A stretch of 19,550 nt of DNA. It comes from Acidobacteriota bacterium (GTDB lineage: Bacteria; Acidobacteriota; Vicinamibacteria; Vicinamibacterales; UBA823). Positions 1 to 7,301 of the stretch are shown here, one piece after another. The notes beneath the pieces were generated by a model that ran no database searches, was not told where the DNA came from, and was given only the letters and a program-made list of their open reading frames with translations. The translations under genes and the position numbers were made by a program. The stretch covers positions 6,939-26,488 of the forward strand of contig PBHT01000041.1 of assembly GCA_002720285.1 (NCBI GenBank). The letters are read 5' to 3'. How positions within the stretch are numbered: the stretch's first letter is position 1; each line of letters starts with the position of its first letter.

Positions 1-93
1 GTGGTGTTTAGCGAGGAAATCGGTAAGGTGCATGGTCCAATCAAGACTCAATTTGGATATCACTTGGTCGAAATCACGAACCGTACGGCCTAG
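1..93 (+). CDS. PpiC/parvulin-type peptidyl-prolyl cis-trans isomerase, C-terminal fragment
   Basis: An open frame runs in from the left edge and stops at TAG 91-93, giving the last 30 residues of a protein. The tail contains GPIKTQFGYHLVEI, the signature end of the parvulin (rotamase) domain; E. coli PpiC ends in the same way with GPLHTQFGYHIIKV. Parvulins catalyse cis-trans isomerisation of prolyl bonds during folding, in the cytoplasm (PpiC) or the periplasm (PrsA, SurA, PpiD). Because only the end is visible, I cannot tell whether this is a stand-alone small parvulin or the last domain of a longer exported chaperone. The protein ends soon after the domain, so nothing follows the rotamase fold. 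Confidence 0.85.
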   Translation: MVFSEEIGKVHGPIKTQFGYHLVEITNRTA

Positions 94-171
94 GCGTGGA
101 CACTTCCAGGTATTCTTCGTGCTTATGCTTTTTGCGCACGGTGAATTCTTCGCGGTTTTGACAAATCGAAA

Positions 172-192
172 TTAGCCGACCCAGTCGGTTAA
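172..192. promoter_or_regulatory. Inverted repeat between ppiC-like gene and serine hydrolase
   Basis: TTAGCCGAC (172-180) and GTCGGTTAA (184-192) form a 9-bp stem with one G-U pair and a 3-nt loop (CCA). A perfect -35-like word TTGACA lies just upstream at 158-163, but I see no good -10 at 16-18 bp from it. No T-run follows the repeat, so it is not a classic intrinsic terminator. It could be a weak terminator for the parvulin gene or a protein-binding operator. The symmetry is seen; the function is inferred. Confidence 0.35.
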
Positions 193-267
193 ATCACTCA
201 TCGAACGTCTCATCTCTTTTCTGGCGCTCTTACACACGAGCGGCTTGAGCCCACAGCCAAGAGAGCG

Positions 268-287
268 CCGCCTGCTTTTTCAGGCGG
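268..287. other. Small perfect hairpin upstream of serine hydrolase
   Basis: CCGCCTG (268-274) and CAGGCGG (281-287) pair perfectly around a 6-nt loop, CTTTTT. The hairpin lies 59 bp before the chosen hydrolase start. It would be in the 5' leader if transcription starts upstream, for instance near the TTGACA at 158. There is no downstream U-tract, so I do not call it a terminator. The rest of 94-346 shows nothing gene-like. Confidence 0.35.
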
Positions 288-346
288 TTCCGCGTTAAAG
301 TATGGGTCGGTCATCAGTCCACCTTGCTGTTGAAGGGAAGGTTGTC

Positions 347-1522
347 ATGAAGCTTTTCCGTACGTTGCTCGCATCAGTTCTTGTCCTCACCGTTTCCTCC
401 TCAGTGTTGGCGCAGGCGCAGTATTATCCGCCGCCTGGAGAATGGGAGCGAAAGGCGCCTGAAGAAGTCGGCATGGATTCAACCCTCTTGGCTGAAGCGA
501 TTGTCTTTGCTGAGGCCAATGAGACGAGTAAGCCGATGGATTTCTCGGATCAGGAACGGATCTTCGGCCAGCCGCTTGGCCCGCTACCTAAGCGTAGGGC
601 TCACACTAATGGGCTCGTGATCCGACACGGCTATATCGTGGCGGAGTTCGGCGAGACTGACAGGGTTGACCCGACCTACAGTGCTGCCAAAAGCTATCTC
701 TCGACGATTGCTGGACTGGCGTACGACCGCGAGCTGTTTACCGATGTGCATCATCCAGTCGGGCAGTATGTGAAGGATGGTGGCTATGATTCATCACACA
801 ACGCCGATGTAACGTGGCATCACCACTTGCAGCAGACTACCGAGTGGGAGGGTGTGCTGTGGGATCGCCGTAGTGACTTTATCGGCAGTGTGGAATTCGG
901 CAGTGCCGAGCGAGAACCACGCGACCTCCAGGCACCAGGTGCTTACTACGAGTACAACGACGTACGGATTAATCGGCTCGCATTGTCGCTACTGCGTCTG
1001 TTTGAGAAGCCGCTGCCGATCGTACTCCGGGACGAAATCATGGGCCCGATCGGGGCATCCAGTTCTTGGTCATACCATGGTTACTCGAACTCCGACGTTG
1101 TGATTAACAGCCAGACGATGAAGTCAGTTACTGGTGGTACCCGCTGGGGAGGGGGTATCTGGATCAACTCTTTCGACCATGCGAGGTTCGGCCTACTGTT
1201 CTTGCGCAACGGCAAGTGGAAGAACGAACAGCTGGTCTCAGAAAAATGGATCCAAATGGCGTTGACTCGAGGTGAGGTCGGGCCCGATTACGGCTACCTG
1301 TGGTGGTTGAACACAGAAGGTCGAGCTTGGCCAGACGCGCCACGTACCGCCTACCGTGCAAGCGGCCATGGTTCAAACACGGTCTGGGTTGACCCAGAGC
1401 ATGACCTGGTGGTTGTGTGGCGGTGGCACCAAGGACGGGCGAGCAACGAGTTCTATAGACGGATCATCGCGTCGATCGGTTCGGAGACCACTGACCAGGG
1501 TCCGGCTTCCGCTCGTCAGTGA
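347..1522 (+). CDS. Secreted serine hydrolase, beta-lactamase (class C)/penicillin-binding-protein fold
   Basis: A 391-residue protein of the class C beta-lactamase-like family (Pfam Beta-lactamase; esterases, DD-peptidases and relatives). I chose ATG 347 over an in-frame ATG at 302 because it has a Shine-Dalgarno-like GAAGGGAAG upstream and opens directly with a signal peptide ([16 protein letters not shown]..., likely cleavage near VLAQA). The nucleophile motif SxxK is S112-A-A-K115. The second motif is Y203-N204-D205, where most relatives have Y-x-N. The third is the G340-H341-G342 loop that replaces KTG in many esterase-like members. Export points to a periplasmic or extracellular substrate; which ester, amide or peptide is cut cannot be read from sequence. 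It stands alone between larger gaps, with no beta-lactamase regulator nearby, so antibiotic resistance is not implied. Confidence 0.85.
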   Translation: MKLFRTLLASVLVLTVSSSVLAQAQYYPPPGEWERKAPEEVGMDSTLLAEAIVFAEANETSKPMDFSDQERIFGQPLGPLPKRRAHTNGLVIRHGYIVAEFGETDRVDPTYSAAKSYLSTIAGLAYDRELFTDVHHPVGQYVKDGGYDSSHNADVTWHHHLQQTTEWEGVLWDRRSDFIGSVEFGSAEREPRDLQAPGAYYEYNDVRINRLALSLLRLFEKPLPIVLRDEIMGPIGASSSWSYHGYSNSDVVINSQTMKSVTGGTRWGGGIWINSFDHARFGLLFLRNGKWKNEQLVSEKWIQMALTRGEVGPDYGYLWWLNTEGRAWPDAPRTAYRASGHGSNTVWVDPEHDLVVVWRWHQGRASNEFYRRIIASIGSETTDQGPASARQ

Positions 1523-1665
1523 CTGAGCTGCCAGGACCTCTATTGCAACGACCGAGGTTGACTGAATTGGTCCGGTCGAGCCAAGCATCACAGACGCTTA
1601 CTGAGATCACTGCTAAAACGGTGAGGCTCCATCGTAGTGCAACTAGTGATGTTGTGAGGGCTTAG

Positions 1666-1677
1666 TGCGCCGGCGCA
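1666..1677. promoter_or_regulatory. 12-bp perfect palindrome upstream of lpxD
   Basis: TGCGCCGGCGCA is self-complementary and sits 75 bp before the lpxD ATG in the 229-bp gap 1523-1751. No T-run follows. It could be an operator or simply a chance GC-rich palindrome; no promoter boxes with proper spacing were found around it. Confidence 0.25.
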
Positions 1678-1707
1678 TGTAACAGTTCTGAAGATTTTGA
1701 GTCTTAC

Positions 1708-1726
1708 GCGCGGTGTGTTCCCGCGC
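1708..1726. other. GC-rich hairpin in probable lpxD leader
   Basis: GCGCGG (1708-1713) pairs with CCGCGC (1721-1726) around a 7-nt loop, ending about 18 bp before the lpxD ribosome-binding site (AGGAGG, about 1744-1749). It would not itself mask the ribosome site. Whether it affects expression or termination from the left is unknown. Confidence 0.3.
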
Positions 1727-1751
1727 TCTGTCATGGAAGGGGTAGGAGGAC

Positions 1752-2807
1752 ATGGCCAAGACGGTTGCGGAAATTGCGAATAGCCTCGGTGCAGAAGTAG
1801 TGGGCGACGCATCTCAACTCATCAGCGGTGTAGCATCGCTGGCGCAGGCGCAGGCTGACTACATTTCGTTCATCGATGCGCCTGAGCGAGCTAAGGCGGC
1901 AATCGCATCAGCAGCTGGATGTTTAATTGTCCCTATCGGCGTGACATCGGATTCTAAAACACTCATTCAAGCCAAGAACCCCAAGCTTGCCTTCGCTCGG
2001 ACGGTCGAACTCTTCCAGGACAAGAAACCGTTGATTGCAGGAGTGCATCCGTCAGCGGTTATTGGTGTCGGGGTGAGCCTCGATGAGGGTGTCAGGATTG
2101 GACCTTGTGCAGTCATTGAAGACGAGGCGTGTATTGGTGCTGGCACTGACGTTGGTCCAGGTGTCTATGTCGGGGAGAAGTGCGTTCTTGGCACTGGATG
2201 CGTATTGCATCCGAACGTCGTGCTTTATCCTGGCGTCACGATTGGTGACCGGGTTACCGTGCACGCGGGCGCAGTGTTAGGAAGTGACGGTTTTGGCTAT
2301 GTCGTTGACGATGGTGTCTTCCATAAATTTCCGCAAATTGGACGGTTAGAGGTTGGGGATGATGTCGAGATTGGCGCGAACACGACGGTCGACCGTGGTG
2401 CATTGGATGCTACAGTGATACGACAGGGTGTGAAACTCGACAACCTTGTACAGATTGGTCATAACGTGAGTGTTGGGGAACACTCTATTCTGTCGGCGCA
2501 GGTCGGAGTGGCTGGAAGCGCCATTATTGAACGTGATGTCATACTGGCTGGTCAGGTTGGCGTTGCCGATCACGTCACGATTGGACGAGGTGCTCGGGTA
2601 GGCGCGCAGGCTGGTGTCTTCGCCGGGAAAAAAATCCGCCCTGAACAGGTCGTCGGTGGGACACCGGCTCGGCCGCTGAATGAGTGGAAGACTCAGCATG
2701 CGACGGCCAGCCGGCTGCCAAAGTGGAAGGCCGAATTGGAAGCGGTCAAAACGCGAATTGCCGAACTGGAAGCGAAGGTCCGCGAATTGCCATCAACGAA
2801 AATATAA
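1752..2807 (+). CDS. lpxD: UDP-3-O-acylglucosamine N-acyltransferase LpxD
   Basis: LpxD adds a second 3-hydroxyacyl chain, from acyl-ACP, to the 2-amine of UDP-3-O-acylglucosamine, the third step of lipid A synthesis in the cytoplasm. The 351-residue length is typical. An N-terminal uridine-binding domain (about 1-100) is followed by left-handed beta-helix hexapeptide repeats (about 100-300) and a C-terminal helix of heptad character (KAELEAVKTRIAELEAKV). The catalytic histidine is H237 in QIGHNV, matching E. coli H239. The family blocks GSDGFGY and TTVDRG are intact. A strong AGGAGG precedes ATG 1752. The gene is not followed by fabZ-lpxA as in the common lpxD-fabZ-lpxA-lpxB order; lpxA is 5.5 kb away. 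Acyl chain length cannot be stated. Confidence 0.96.
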   Translation: MAKTVAEIANSLGAEVVGDASQLISGVASLAQAQADYISFIDAPERAKAAIASAAGCLIVPIGVTSDSKTLIQAKNPKLAFARTVELFQDKKPLIAGVHPSAVIGVGVSLDEGVRIGPCAVIEDEACIGAGTDVGPGVYVGEKCVLGTGCVLHPNVVLYPGVTIGDRVTVHAGAVLGSDGFGYVVDDGVFHKFPQIGRLEVGDDVEIGANTTVDRGALDATVIRQGVKLDNLVQIGHNVSVGEHSILSAQVGVAGSAIIERDVILAGQVGVADHVTIGRGARVGAQAGVFAGKKIRPEQVVGGTPARPLNEWKTQHATASRLPKWKAELEAVKTRIAELEAKVRELPSTKI

Positions 2808-2852
2808 TCCGCCATAGATCCGAACCATATCTTTCATGTTGGGGGTAACTGA

Positions 2853-3284
2853 ATGTCCAGTCAAAAGCCGACGTATCAAGATGCTGACCTGCTGTTGCGA
2901 GTATACGAGCTCAGACGGGAGACCCTCATGCGTACTTCCCGAGATGCAATCAATGGTTTTTGGCCGAAAAGTTATGACGATGTGAAGGCCTACAGTGCCC
3001 CCGGCCACCCGGTAAACGCGGCTTGGCGTCAGGTCACGTCCTATTGGGAGATGGTCTTCGGCATGGCCCATCACGGCATTGTCGCTTCCGACTTCTGGAT
3101 CGAAAACAACGGTGAGGGGCTGTTTTTGTTTGCGAAAGTCGCACCATATTTAAACGAAATCCGAGCCGAAGGTTCTCCGCGGTCATTCCAGCATCTCGAA
3201 TGGGCGGCAACCCAAACCGACACGGGGAAGCAGTACTTCGAAATGCTCCAAGGCTTTGTGCAAAAGCGACTTGCGGCCAAGTAG
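2853..3284 (+). CDS. Conserved-looking hypothetical protein, 143 aa
   Basis: I do not recognise a named family. The protein is soluble, with no signal peptide or membrane span, and is rich in aromatic residues. It opens with a helical, charged stretch (residues about 8-30, including YELRRE) and has a central segment around WEMVFGMAHHG and a predicted amphipathic C-terminal helix ending KRLAAK. A GGGGGT sequence a few bases before ATG 2853 can serve as ribosome-binding site. It starts 45 bp after lpxD and could be co-transcribed with it, and it precedes the YkvI-like membrane protein by 78 bp. Codon use looks like its neighbours, and no overlapping frame is a better candidate, so I judge it real. 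No function is proposed. Confidence 0.75.
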   Translation: MSSQKPTYQDADLLLRVYELRRETLMRTSRDAINGFWPKSYDDVKAYSAPGHPVNAAWRQVTSYWEMVFGMAHHGIVASDFWIENNGEGLFLFAKVAPYLNEIRAEGSPRSFQHLEWAATQTDTGKQYFEMLQGFVQKRLAAK

Positions 3285-3362
3285 CCCGCGGGTGGTGAGG
3301 AGGGTTGGGTTCGAAGCCGTCGCTATGCGTTGCGCTAGAAAACCACCGCCGGGAGGTTGATT

Positions 3363-4469
3363 GTGAAGTCTCGGTTCTTTCAGAAGTACCTACTGCCAGG
3401 CTTCGTCTTTCAGTCGCTTGTCATTGCGGGTGGTTACGGTACGGGCGTTGAGCTCGTGGAGTTCTTTCTCAGGCTTGGCCCCCTTACTGGGTTACTCGCG
3501 ATGGGGGTGGCAACACTTATATGGAGCGCGGTCGCGGCTTCAAGCTTTGAGCTTGCCCGACTCACCCAGAGCTACGACTACCGAACGTTCTTCACCCACT
3601 TGCTTGGGCGCGGGTGGTTTTTGTACGAAATTCTTTATTTCCTTCTAGGCTTTCTGGTGCTGTCGGTAGTTTTGGCGGCTGCGGGTGCTATTTTGCACGA
3701 GACTTTTGGGGCGCCGTCACTCGTTGGCGTGATCGGAATGATGGCTGCGATTGGCTTCCTCGCACTGCGTGGCACACCAGCAATCGAACGTTTTTTGGCG
3801 AGTTGGTCGTTTGTGCTTTACGCGGCTTACGGCATCCTTTTTGTTTGGTGCTGGTCACTGTTTGGCGATGCAATAGCGGCTGGTTTGAGAGGATCGGCAA
3901 TTAATCAAGGTTGGTTGTTACAAGGCGTGAAGTACGCGGGCTACAACCTGCAGATGATCCCCGCGATTCTCTTCTGCATGCGGCATTCGGAGACGCGCAG
4001 GCAGGCTCTTGGCGCGGGCGCCCTGACGGGTCCGATCGCGATGTTACCTGGATTACTGTTCTACATCTCCATGGTAGGCCAGTATCCAGCGATTTTAAGC
4101 GAGGCTTTACCAGCGAACGTACTCCTTGAGCTAGTCGGCTCCCGTGCATTTCAGGTCGTGTTCCAAATTGTTCTCTTTGGCACTTTGATCGAAACAGGAG
4201 CCGGCCTAGTGCACGCGGTCAATGAGCGGTTGGCTGCGACTTATGCAGAGCGTGGTCTCGAAATGCCTGTCCGCCTGCGTCCGGTAATCGCTATCGGGAT
4301 GCTTTCCATAGGGTTCGCCCTATCAGTTCAGGTCGGGCTAAAGGACCTAATCGCCAGCGGTTACGGCACGATCACGTGGGGCTTTATCGTTGTCTTCGTC
4401 ATTCCGATCCTCACGCTCGGCGTCTGGAACATCATTCAAGCGCATCACGCTTCGTTTTCTAAATACTAG
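3363..4469 (+). CDS. YkvI-like multi-pass membrane protein (LeuT/APC-fold family, COG3949-type)
   Basis: A 368-residue, very hydrophobic protein with about ten predicted membrane helices. The first helix carries IAGGYGTGVELVEFF, close to the G-x-GYASGQE-like unwound helix of B. subtilis YkvI and its relatives, which belong to the LeuT/APC-fold transporter superfamily. The family is uncharacterised, and solute and coupling ion are unknown. I chose GTG 3363 because GGGAGG (3351-3356) is 6 nt upstream; the in-frame TTG at 3357 directly abuts that site and is unlikely to be used. The gene ends 17 bp before the stop of the convergent glycosyltransferase. The small hypothetical gene upstream is the only likely operon partner. 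Confidence 0.78.
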   Translation: MKSRFFQKYLLPGFVFQSLVIAGGYGTGVELVEFFLRLGPLTGLLAMGVATLIWSAVAASSFELARLTQSYDYRTFFTHLLGRGWFLYEILYFLLGFLVLSVVLAAAGAILHETFGAPSLVGVIGMMAAIGFLALRGTPAIERFLASWSFVLYAAYGILFVWCWSLFGDAIAAGLRGSAINQGWLLQGVKYAGYNLQMIPAILFCMRHSETRRQALGAGALTGPIAMLPGLLFYISMVGQYPAILSEALPANVLLELVGSRAFQVVFQIVLFGTLIETGAGLVHAVNERLAATYAERGLEMPVRLRPVIAIGMLSIGFALSVQVGLKDLIASGYGTITWGFIVVFVIPILTLGVWNIIQAHHASFSKY

Positions 4470-4486
4470 TCTTCAGAGTTTGGCTC

Positions 4487-5755
4487 CTAACTACCACTAG
4501 GACGCTGTTGCCGATTCCAGAGTTGCTCAATTTCATCGCATGCCACGTCGAGCGGGCGATCACTACGAACTAGCGCTGCAGCGCGGTTGCAGGCCGCCGC
4601 AACCCTGGGGTTCGTAGTCAACTCCACTAGCGCCCTTGCGACAGCGGCTGCTTTATAAGCGTTGGGTCGGAAAGAGCGACCCACGTTAAGCCGGGAGAGG
4701 CGCTCAGCATTGTCAAATTGGTCAAAGGCCATCGGTGTGACAATTTGGGGTACACCCGCGCCAAACCCCTGTGCCATGGTGCCGATGCCCCCGTGATGGA
4801 CGAGCGCTCGGCAGTGAGGTAATAGTTGGCTCAGCGGTACGTAATCAGAATGTAAAACGGATGCTGGCAGTGTTGAAGGAATCTGTTCAGCATACGGCGT
4901 AAGCAGGACTCCTCGGTAGCCGGTCAGTTTGCAAGCCATCACTGACTCTTGGAAGAACCGCCTACCATGACGCATCGCCGACCCCGGCGTGAAGACAACC
5001 GGTGGCGGTCCAGTTCGTAAGAAGCTCTCAACTGCTTCTGGAACCTCTCGTACACTACTTTCGTCGTAGCCTGGAAAACCAGTGCAAACTAGTTGTTCCG
5101 GCCAATCTGGTTGTGGAGAGGCGAACCATTCAGGGAAGAACCCAACGACTAAATCCGGGGAGTTCCACCAGACGTCGTAAAATTGTGACGCTGGGGGAAG
5201 GCCGAGTGAGTAACGGAACTGGTTTATGCCCGGCCCCACCACGCGGTCGATTGCTAGGTTTGCCAACTTGAAGAGTGCCCGCTTAACTGGACGAGGCCAT
5301 GAGTTAATACCTTTCAGCCATGGGTGCAGCACCGGCGACTCAAATTCACTGCGGAAGCACACCGGCTGTAGCTGTATGGTGACAAGCGGCACTCCATGTG
5401 TTTCATGGGCCACACGCGCGCCGAAGGCCAGCGCTCCGGCAACGACCACGCTTTCCCTGTTTTGTAGATGATCGCAAATTAGGCGATACAGTTCTGGCGT
5501 TGTCTCGACGATTTTCCGAGCGATAATTTCGACACCCTTACGAGGGTGCCAGATATCGGGATTCCGTGTGACACTGTCGAACTCTTCAGCAGTGCCACAC
5601 CGCACGAACTTGAAACCCATACGGCGGACTAGCGGCTCGAAGGAATCGTTCACAATTACTGACACGGCATGTCCGCGCGTTGCGAGTGCCGCACCCAGTC
5701 CCATGAACGGGTGAACGTCTCCGGCGCTACCTACCGGAACGAGTAGGGCATGCAT
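4487..5755 (-). CDS. Glycosyltransferase, RhlB/UGT (GT1, YjiC-like) type
   Basis: A 422-residue GT-B-fold glycosyltransferase. The N-terminal acceptor domain opens with LLVPVGSAGDVHPFMGLG, typical of RhlB-like and macrolide/flavonoid-type UGTs (COG1819). The C-terminal donor domain has the nucleotide-sugar signature H320-H-G-G-I-G-T326 and D345-Q-F-D-N349. There is no signal peptide or membrane segment, so it is probably a cytoplasmic or membrane-peripheral enzyme using an NDP-sugar. The acceptor could be a lipid or small molecule; RhlB itself transfers rhamnose to a hydroxyalkanoyl lipid, but donor identity cannot be read here. It is the last gene of a minus-strand run, 21 nt after the fructosamine-kinase gene, without an obvious ribosome site of its own, suggesting coupled expression. 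Confidence 0.88.
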   Translation of the reverse strand: MHALLVPVGSAGDVHPFMGLGAALATRGHAVSVIVNDSFEPLVRRMGFKFVRCGTAEEFDSVTRNPDIWHPRKGVEIIARKIVETTPELYRLICDHLQNRESVVVAGALAFGARVAHETHGVPLVTIQLQPVCFRSEFESPVLHPWLKGINSWPRPVKRALFKLANLAIDRVVGPGINQFRYSLGLPPASQFYDVWWNSPDLVVGFFPEWFASPQPDWPEQLVCTGFPGYDESSVREVPEAVESFLRTGPPPVVFTPGSAMRHGRRFFQESVMACKLTGYRGVLLTPYAEQIPSTLPASVLHSDYVPLSQLLPHCRALVHHGGIGTMAQGFGAGVPQIVTPMAFDQFDNAERLSRLNVGRSFRPNAYKAAAVARALVELTTNPRVAAACNRAAALVRSDRPLDVACDEIEQLWNRQQRPSGS

Positions 5756-5776
5756 TATTGACAGGTCACAGATTCG

Positions 5777-6646
5777 TCAGGAGTAGTGAGCAAGCGCTTG
5801 CTCCGCCGCACCTACATAGTGGCCGCCGAAGAGGTTCGCGTGCACCAGTAGCGGATAAACTTGATAAAGCGGTAGTCGGTCGGACGCCCCGGCTGCTAAT
5901 GGCAGCATCTCATTGTATGCGCGTTCAAAGCGCTCACTCGGAGTGCCGAATAACTTCAACATAGCCAGGTCGATTTCTCGATGGCCCCCGTAGGCTGCGG
6001 GATCAATGATGCAGGGACTTCCGTTGTCGTCCGTGTGTAGATTCCCAGTCCAAAGGTCTCCGTGTAGCCGAGCGGGAGGCTCTTCCGGACCAACAAGGTC
6101 AGGCAGGCGAGTCAAAAGTGACCCGAAAGTCTGCGTCCAAGTAGTTGGGGCGATCCCACGGTCTACCGCAAGACGGACCTGTGGTTCGATTCTCCGGACG
6201 CCATAGAATTCCGCCCAGGTTGCGCACTTAGCGTTATCCTGAGCTAGCGTACCGATGAAGTTGTCATGGTCCAGCCCGTAGCCGTCTGCACCACTCGCGT
6301 GGAGTCTGGCGAGTCCGTGTCCGAGTTGCTCAGCGAAATCAGAGCCTGGCGAAGCCGAAGGGATGAACTCGAGCACTAGGAACGCCGGTGACGAGTTTGA
6401 ACTGTCGCTCACGGCCAGTACCTTTGGCACCCGAATCGCCTCAGCGTTCTTCAGCCAAGCTAAACCGAGTGCTTCCGTCGGAAACATCCGAGGGTCGGAT
6501 CCAGGATTTGTCTTAACAAAGACTTCACGTTGATCGTTGAGTCTTGCAGCGAAGGCATTATTGATGCTGCCACCGGTTAGTTGATGTGTTGAGGCAATCC
6601 CGGACCCGAGTGCCTGCGCCACCGCTCTTTGAGTATCGACCTGCAT
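5777..6646 (-). CDS. Fructosamine-3-kinase family protein (probable ribulosamine/fructosamine kinase)
   Basis: A 289-residue member of the fructosamine kinase family (Pfam Fructosamin_kin), an aminoglycoside-phosphotransferase-like kinase fold. Visible features are the G-G-S-I-N nucleotide loop (25-29), the ATP-binding lysine K45 (VFVK), the catalytic loop HGDLWTGN (195-202, base D197) and the metal aspartate in IIDP (213-216). GLDHDNFIG and W-A-E-F-Y are also family hallmarks. These kinases phosphorylate O3 of sugars attached to protein amines, which makes the adduct unstable so that the amine is freed. Bacterial homologues often prefer ribulosamine or erythrulosamine. The gene starts only 5 nt after the LMW phosphatase stop, an arrangement with biochemical sense (see findings). 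Length and motifs look complete. Confidence 0.92.
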   Translation of the reverse strand: MQVDTQRAVAQALGSGIASTHQLTGGSINNAFAARLNDQREVFVKTNPGSDPRMFPTEALGLAWLKNAEAIRVPKVLAVSDSSNSSPAFLVLEFIPSASPGSDFAEQLGHGLARLHASGADGYGLDHDNFIGTLAQDNAKCATWAEFYGVRRIEPQVRLAVDRGIAPTTWTQTFGSLLTRLPDLVGPEEPPARLHGDLWTGNLHTDDNGSPCIIDPAAYGGHREIDLAMLKLFGTPSERFERAYNEMLPLAAGASDRLPLYQVYPLLVHANLFGGHYVGAAEQALAHYS

Positions 6647-6651
6647 GGTAA

Positions 6652-7134
6652 TCAGCCGAGCTGATACCGTGCACGGATCGTTGTGAGTAAACCCTTGCAG
6701 GCCCTCTCACACATGTCGAACACGTCGTCAAACCCACTGGGTCCACCGTAATAAGGGTCAGGTACCTCTGCGTTGGCTGGAGCGGTGGGATCGAACTCGC
6801 GTAAGAGATGGACTTTGGCTTCTATTGCACTATTGGGTGCAAGGCGAAGTAAGTCCTGACGATTATTGGAGTCCATTGCGATCACGTAGTCGAATGTTGA
6901 AAAATCTTCAGCGGTGAATTGTCGTGCGAGGCTATTGAGTTGGACTCCTCGAGCTTCGGAAGTTTTCTTGGCCCGCAAGTCTGGAGGGGAACCCGCGTGA
7001 TAAGCGCCTGTGCCAGCACTATCGACTTCAATTTGGTCGTCCAAGTGAGCGCCGTGAATCAGCGATTTCATGAGGGACTCCGCGGTCGGCGAGCGGCAGA
7101 TATTACCTAGGCAGACAAAGCAGATCCTGACCAT
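6652..7134 (-). CDS. Low-molecular-weight protein-tyrosine-phosphatase family protein
   Basis: A 160-residue cytoplasmic phosphatase. The P-loop is C8-L-G-N-I-C-R14-S (CX5R) and the general acid is D126 in DPYY, so both catalytic elements are present. I chose ATG 7134, which begins MVRICFVCLGN exactly where family members start; the frame stays open 36 codons further upstream but that part has no family likeness. Relatives either dephosphorylate tyrosines, for example in capsule export control, or act on low-molecular substrates. The human enzyme LMW-PTP-A hydrolyses protein-bound ribulosamine 5-phosphate. Here it lies 5 nt before a fructosamine-kinase gene rather than beside a BY-kinase, which favours the sugar-amine role. 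It is divergent from the gene at 7302. Confidence 0.92.
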   Translation of the reverse strand: MVRICFVCLGNICRSPTAESLMKSLIHGAHLDDQIEVDSAGTGAYHAGSPPDLRAKKTSEARGVQLNSLARQFTAEDFSTFDYVIAMDSNNRQDLLRLAPNSAIEAKVHLLREFDPTAPANAEVPDPYYGGPSGFDDVFDMCERACKGLLTTIRARYQLG

Positions 7135-7168
7135 CTTACATTCCAGAATACTTGATCTTCTGCCACGA

Positions 7169-7208
7169 TATAATCCTAGTGTTTCCGTATATTTGGGCTT
7201 CGGCCGAA
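7169..7208. promoter_or_regulatory. Divergent promoter region between phosphatase and Tat-exported isomerase-like gene
   Basis: The 167-bp gap 7135-7301 separates two divergent genes and must hold promoters for both. On the plus strand a perfect TATAAT lies at 7169-7174, but I see no matching -35 at 16-18 bp. A 10-bp palindrome, TTCGGCCGAA, is at 7199-7208 and, with the preceding GGGC, can also fold as a short UUCG-loop hairpin. These are candidates only, for a -10 box and an operator. Confidence 0.3.
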
Positions 7209-7301
7209 CGTAAATTCGTCGTAGACACTTATCGGGCCGCATGACGTTGTGGTGGTGTTTAATCTAGGATTCAAATCCACAAGGCTGTGGGGTGAACGAG
7301 C

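Noticed and set aside
241..300. tRNA-like fragment (AGAGCGCCGCCTG...CAGGCGG...GTTCCGCG)
   Set aside because: The stem-loop resembles an anticodon arm, but loop size is wrong and no acceptor stem, D-arm or GTTCRA T-loop could be found, so it is only a hairpin.
302..346. Upstream in-frame ATG for the serine hydrolase
   Set aside because: ATG 347 has a good ribosome-binding sequence and begins exactly at a signal peptide; the 15 extra residues would disrupt the signal's N-terminus.
347..1522. Beta-lactamase antibiotic-resistance gene
   Set aside because: The fold is shared but the KTG motif is replaced and Y-x-N is altered; this family is mostly esterases and peptidases, and no ampR-like regulator is nearby.
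2346..2699. 117-aa open frame on the minus strand within lpxD
   Set aside because: Antisense to the conserved hexapeptide repeats, whose periodic codons readily open the opposite frame.
3357..3362. TTG start for the YkvI-like protein
   Set aside because: It directly follows GGGAGG with no spacer; GTG 3363 has ideal 6-nt spacing.
7135..7242. 36-codon upstream extension of the LMW phosphatase
   Set aside because: The family begins at the MVRICFVCLGN segment; the extension is unlike any part of the family and lies in the divergent promoter gap.
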